Assembly: GCA_013693955.1 (NCBI GenBank)
Contig: CP059265.1
Location: 1,014,841 to 1,023,606, forward strand
Source: Candidatus Thiothrix singaporensis
GTDB lineage: Bacteria > Pseudomonadota > Gammaproteobacteria > Thiotrichales > Thiotrichaceae
Length of the DNA stretch: 8,766 nucleotides
Direction: 5' to 3'
Shown: one piece after another, positions 6,001 to 8,766 of the stretch
Layout: each line of letters opens with the position of its first letter
Numbering within the stretch: the first letter of the stretch is position 1
Notes under the pieces: generated by a model
What the model saw: the letters and a program-made list of their open reading frames with translations, nothing else
Told to the model about the DNA's origin: nothing
Databases searched by the model: none
Position numbers and translations under genes: made by a program

Positions 6001-8766
6001 CTTCCACCAACTCATCAATTTGCGCTGCCGTCAGCTTGAAGCCAGCCGTGACTGAAATAAAGCGGCGCGGTGTTGCTTGTGAACCTTCGGGATCTTTCGG
6101 GTTAGCCTCGATTTTGCCGGTATAAGCTCCACCTACCGATGCAATGGCGGCGGAGGCGGCGATATCCGTCGGATTAGGATTGAAACTGGCTACTGAGAAA
6201 GAAACGCCTTCCGCTTTCAGCTGATTGTAGATGGTGAAGTTCGAGCCGTCGTTCGGTTCAGCGCCAGAGCCGACTGGGTCGATCAGCATGGAAATGTCGG
6301 ATGGGGTTCCGTCACCATAGCGGACAGCGTCCGTCATCAGGACAATCTGCAGGGGTGTGGACGTATTGTGGGACATTTCTTTGAGTGGGCTGACAATATA
6401 GTTGGATGCGGTGGAGGCCTTGCCATCCAAAGCGTAACGTATCTGTTGCAAGGCTCCAGCCAGATGATCCGCGCTCCATGCGCTGTTATAAGCCCCGCCG
6501 ACACCGAATCGGCGTACAGGCGTGCTCATGGCGGTATTCGAAAAATCGCGCTCGATATAAACATATTGTCCGCCGCTGACCAGTGAGTATGGTGGCCGCC
6601 AAAGTGTGCAGTGGCGATGCGGTTGGCCGGGTTGTCCGCCAGCAATTGTGAACCGACGGTTTTGATGGTTGCTGAAAAGTCCGCATACTCGGAGGTTGTG
6701 ATAGACCCGGAGTTGTCCACAATGAACAGGATGTCGGAACCGCCGGTTGCCGCACAGCTGCCTGAACCAACAGGTGGAGGCCGCCGATGATGGCCGTTGT
6801 TGGCCAAACTCGGATGTGCCTGCCGCCGCCAATGTTGCTGTCGCTGTGAGGTAGTCGCCTTCGGCAAGGTTGGCAGGGACAGGGACGGAGAACTGGAACG
6901 CCTGCATACCAGTATGGTTGTTGCCGTCAACGCTTGGAATAGAACAACTGCCCGCATCGGAATCAGCCGCACTGCCTTCAACCAAGCTGCCCACATAGGT
7001 CTGGCCTTCGCCATAGTCAGTGGAAAGGCCAAAGCGGTTGGCACCGGTGTGGCTGCACCGCCAGGGCTGACATCAGCTTTAAAGAATTCGACGACGGCAC
7101 CAGCAGGCGCGCAACCGCGGGCAATGATATTGCCATTTGACAAGGTGATTTGTTGCAATACCGGGAAATTGAGCAATGTGTTGGCACCGCTGTCAGCATC
7201 ATTGGCGTCATTGACCGTCACGCCATTGTTGCCCAAATCAATCCCGAGGCCACCGTTGGCGTAGATGCTGTTGGCGCTGATGACGACACTGGCGACGCTG
7301 TTGTTCGCCAGGCTGACGCCAGCAGCCGTGTTGTAGGCGATGATATTGCCTGCTCCGGCCCTGCGCCACCAATGGCATGTCCGCCCGATACGCCATAATC
7401 CATGATGCCAACGCCGTTGCCGATGGCTTCCCCGTTGACGCCAACTCCGATCCGGTTGCCCTGAATGATAGCGTTGGCCAGCCCAGGCTACCGCTGGTGA
7501 AGCCTAATTCAATGCCATTATTTTGGTTCCCGGCAATAATGTTGTTCAGAATTTTGGTTCCGGAACCACCCTCGGTATCGATGCCGGTAGTGCCGTTGCC
7601 CATCGCAACAGCCCCGGTCGGGTCGACGCCGATGTAGTTGTTCTGGATAAGGCTGCCGGATGCGCCGGTATTGAAGAAGATCCCCAGCGCTTTGTTGGCG
7701 GAAACGATATTGCGTTTGGCGGCGCTACTCCCGCCAATGACCGCAGTTTGTGTCCATTGCAGTTCAATGCCGTTGCTGTTGCCGTCCGCTGTTCCCGTTG
7801 GGGTGACACCGATGTAATTCGATTCCACCAAGGTGCGCTCACTGTTGATGGTCAGGCCGCGATTGGTGTTTTTAGCCTGGAAACCTGTGATGGCGAAACC
7901 GCGGAAGGTGCTGTCAGGCGCATCGTAATCCATGACGAAGCCGGTAGCATCCAGGCCTGTCACAGGGGCAATTTGGATGATCGGCGCGCCAGGCATCCCA
8001 GCCACATACCCCGGCTGGGTGGTGGCGTCGATGATGGCAGGCTGTTTGGCGACTGCTGGCAACTGGCTGTTGACTGTGATTTTGCAGACGGATCCGCCGC
8101 AGATGTCGGCGCGCCCCAAAGGATCCCCTGAGGCGGGGATGTTAAACAGCAACACTTCCTTGATGACGCTGACGTCAAGCCCATAGGTGTTGTCCTGGCC
8201 AGTTTGAGCCAGGCCGGTGTTGGCCAGCAGGTTGATGTTGAGGATGCCTTGGCGTAGCGAACCTTGCCCGCTGTCATTGGTGTTGACGACCGTGCTGAAG
8301 TTGAAACCGAAATTGACTCCGCTGATGTCACTGCTCGCCATCGTGATGGGCTGGACGGATTGTGCCTGCCCGCCGCCGGAGAGCTGGAATGTGGTCGTAT
8401 CCAGGGTTTGGCCGGTAGTGTTGGCCGCCGTATCCACACTGTTTGGTTTGCGTCCGCCCACTTCCTTGGTGATGGCCGTGGAGCCATCAGTCCGATACGT
8501 TTGGATGCCCCGTTCCGTACCGTCAGAGCCGGAGCGGGTGGATTTGACCGTATCATTGACCACACGCACGTAGTATTTGCCAGCCGCCAACGTTTTGAAC
8601 GTGTAGGAACCATCGCTCGCCGTGGCCGTGCTGCTGATAAGGGTGCCGCTGGAGCCATACAGTTCGACCTTGGCACCACTGACTCCAGTTGTTCCCGCCG
8701 TGCCCCACGCCCGGCCTGCGCCGCCGCCATAGTTCACGTCATCGAACACCTTGCCGGTTAGGTTCT
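3044..8766 (-). CDS. Giant multidomain surface protein, C-terminal ~1,910 residues (5' end beyond the window; eleven frameshifts)
   Basis: The frame is open at the right edge (NLTGKVFDDVNYGGG) and ends at TAG 3046-3044. The order, counted from the edge, is as follows. An SdrD_B/Cna-B-like domain spans ~1-110 (GVSGAKVELYGSSG, DGSYTFKTLAAGKYYVRVV). A NDSGQGSLRQ motif lies at ~163. A right-handed beta-helix follows to ~510 (NNYIGVDPTGAVAMGN, NSIYANGGLGIDL). A von Willebrand A domain spans ~677-890 with MIDAS motif DNSGS and a later LMTDAVRYGDG. A second SdrD_B domain starts at ~930, a second NDSGQGSLRQ at ~1093, and a second beta-helix follows to ~1290. Cadherin-like repeats span ~1405-1645 (NEAPTI, QDPDAGTVEGNGLTYSITGG, DNVYEAQVTVTDSGG). 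The C-terminal domain contains VDWVLVDLRT, GNYYVSVRHRNHLGV and two Asp-rich loops. Single-base shifts lie near 7478, 7356, 7030-7044, 6803, 6780, 6595, 5567, 5081, 4904, 3543 and 3277; all look like one missing base except 5081 (one extra). Such proteins are extracellular adhesins or matrix proteins; ligand and secretion route are not visible. Confidence 0.88.
3830..4550 (-). other. Cadherin-like repeat region of the giant protein
   Basis: Two beta-sandwich repeats can be seen. The first runs from about the DENYPTITLLKAKDSNGNPI segment to DYELPQDSDKNNVYQFQITA and DFSVQVSNVNEAPTI, and seems to carry extra sequence between its strands. The second is canonical: SFNEDSSAAVLDIASQDPDA, LTYSITGGADARLLSVEPAS, ILKFRAPPDYDAPTD, DNVYEAQVTVTDSGG and a closing ITVVN. 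The acidic NEAP, DPDA and DxNRDN positions are those that bind calcium in cadherin domains. Confidence 0.78.
5454..5483 (-). repeat. NDSGQGSLRQ motif, copy 2 (start of second beta-helix)
   Basis: This decapeptide-coding segment is repeated at 8249-8278 in the first module. The surrounding text also matches (VNFGFNFSTVVNTNDSGQGS in copy 1, VDFGFNFDTVVNANDSGQGS in copy 2). The NDSGxGSLRxA-type motif commonly precedes parallel beta-helix regions in large bacterial surface proteins. Confidence 0.75.
5645..5977 (-). other. SdrD_B/Cna-B-like domain, copy 2, in the giant protein
   Basis: The sequence ISGVVFDDVNYGGGNGRALG opens the domain. TVEVYDSTGAYVANTTTSAD, GSYKLPNLPDADYFVRVV and EVGGRKPANAD follow, matching copy 1 residue for residue at most conserved positions. 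At DNA level 5936-5959 and 8720-8743 are identical over 24 bases, which points to an internal duplication. Confidence 0.78.
6100..6735 (-). other. von Willebrand factor A domain in the giant protein
   Basis: The domain begins DILFIVDNSGS, the first strand with the metal-binding DxSxS (MIDAS) motif. It continues with EYADFSATIKTVGSQLLADN and later with PLQIVLMTDAVRYGDGTPSD, the second strand with its acidic residue, and ends near ASVGGAYTG. The frame shifts once inside it, near 6595 (after IATAHFGG). The region between the two beta-helix modules is Gly/Pro-rich (GGPPPVGSGSC). VWA domains bind protein or polysaccharide ligands through a divalent metal ion. Confidence 0.8.
8249..8278 (-). repeat. 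NDSGQGSLRQ motif, copy 1 (start of first beta-helix)
   Basis: The motif is identical at protein level to 5454-5483 and marks the start of the first beta-helix module. About 2.8 kb separates the two copies, the size of one complete module plus the inserted VWA domain. Confidence 0.75.
8420..8758 (-). other. SdrD_B/Cna-B-like domain, copy 1, in the giant protein
   Basis: The translated stretch runs from TGKVFDDVNYGGGAGRAWG through KVELYGSSGTLISSTATASD and GKYYVRVVNDTVKSTRSG to the EVGGRKPNSVD segment. The pattern of a variable insert, then DGSY, then a YYVRVV strand is typical of prealbumin-like beta-sandwich domains in bacterial surface proteins. It is closely similar to copy 2 at 5645-5977. 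Confidence 0.75.

Noticed and set aside
7523..8131. A 202-codon open frame on the plus strand inside the giant gene, and similar ones at 6797-7264 and 8264-8761
   Set aside because: They lie opposite well-supported minus-strand coding sequence, have no family-like motifs, and arise because GC-rich Gly/Ala/Asn codons leave the opposite strand free of stops.
3044..8766. Interpretation of the minus-strand region as several separate adjacent genes or as a decayed pseudogene
   Set aside because: No frame segment has its own ribosome site and signal peptide. Domains continue across each break, and single-base repair gives one uninterrupted frame with intact motifs. True inactivation cannot be fully ruled out.

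Overview
The window looks like chromosomal DNA of a Gram-negative bacterium. It carries two lipoproteins with clear lipoboxes and Lcl/DUF1566-type C-terminal domains, the first codons of a bacterial methionyl-tRNA synthetase, and a very large secreted multidomain surface protein. A gammaproteobacterium, perhaps of the Thiotrichales type, would fit this mix. That placement is inference from the domain combination and is weak.

Layout. Positions 1-51 (minus strand, running off the left edge) hold the start of metG. Positions 52-324 are a divergent, partly AT-rich intergenic region with an inverted repeat in the metG leader and candidate promoter elements for the plus-strand genes. Positions 325-1616 and 1637-2969 are two tandem paralogous lipoprotein genes, separated by 20 bases and ended by a strong intrinsic terminator at 3002-3038. 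From 3044 to the right edge the minus strand carries the C-terminal ~1,910 residues of one giant surface protein that converges on the lipoprotein pair. Its beginning lies beyond base 8766.

The reading frames of all three large genes are interrupted by single-base shifts: one in lipoprotein 1, four in lipoprotein 2 and eleven in the giant gene. Between the shifts the frames carry intact, family-like protein, and conceptual repair gives continuous products. Nine of the eleven shifts in the giant gene fall at a GGCC where the frame calls for GGGCC or GGCCC. I therefore read them mostly as systematic consensus errors rather than gene decay, though the sequence alone cannot prove it. I annotate the three genes as frameshifted CDSs, not as many small genes.

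How the genes could work together is inference. The lipoproteins would be anchored in a membrane with an Ala-rich, probably helical stalk carrying a Cys-rich globular domain. The giant protein would be an extracellular adhesin-like or matrix protein built of prealbumin-like (SdrD_B/Cna-B type) domains, parallel beta-helices, a von Willebrand A domain and cadherin-like repeats. No mobile element, CRISPR array, tRNA or rRNA was recognised, and I do not see a clear new multi-gene system.
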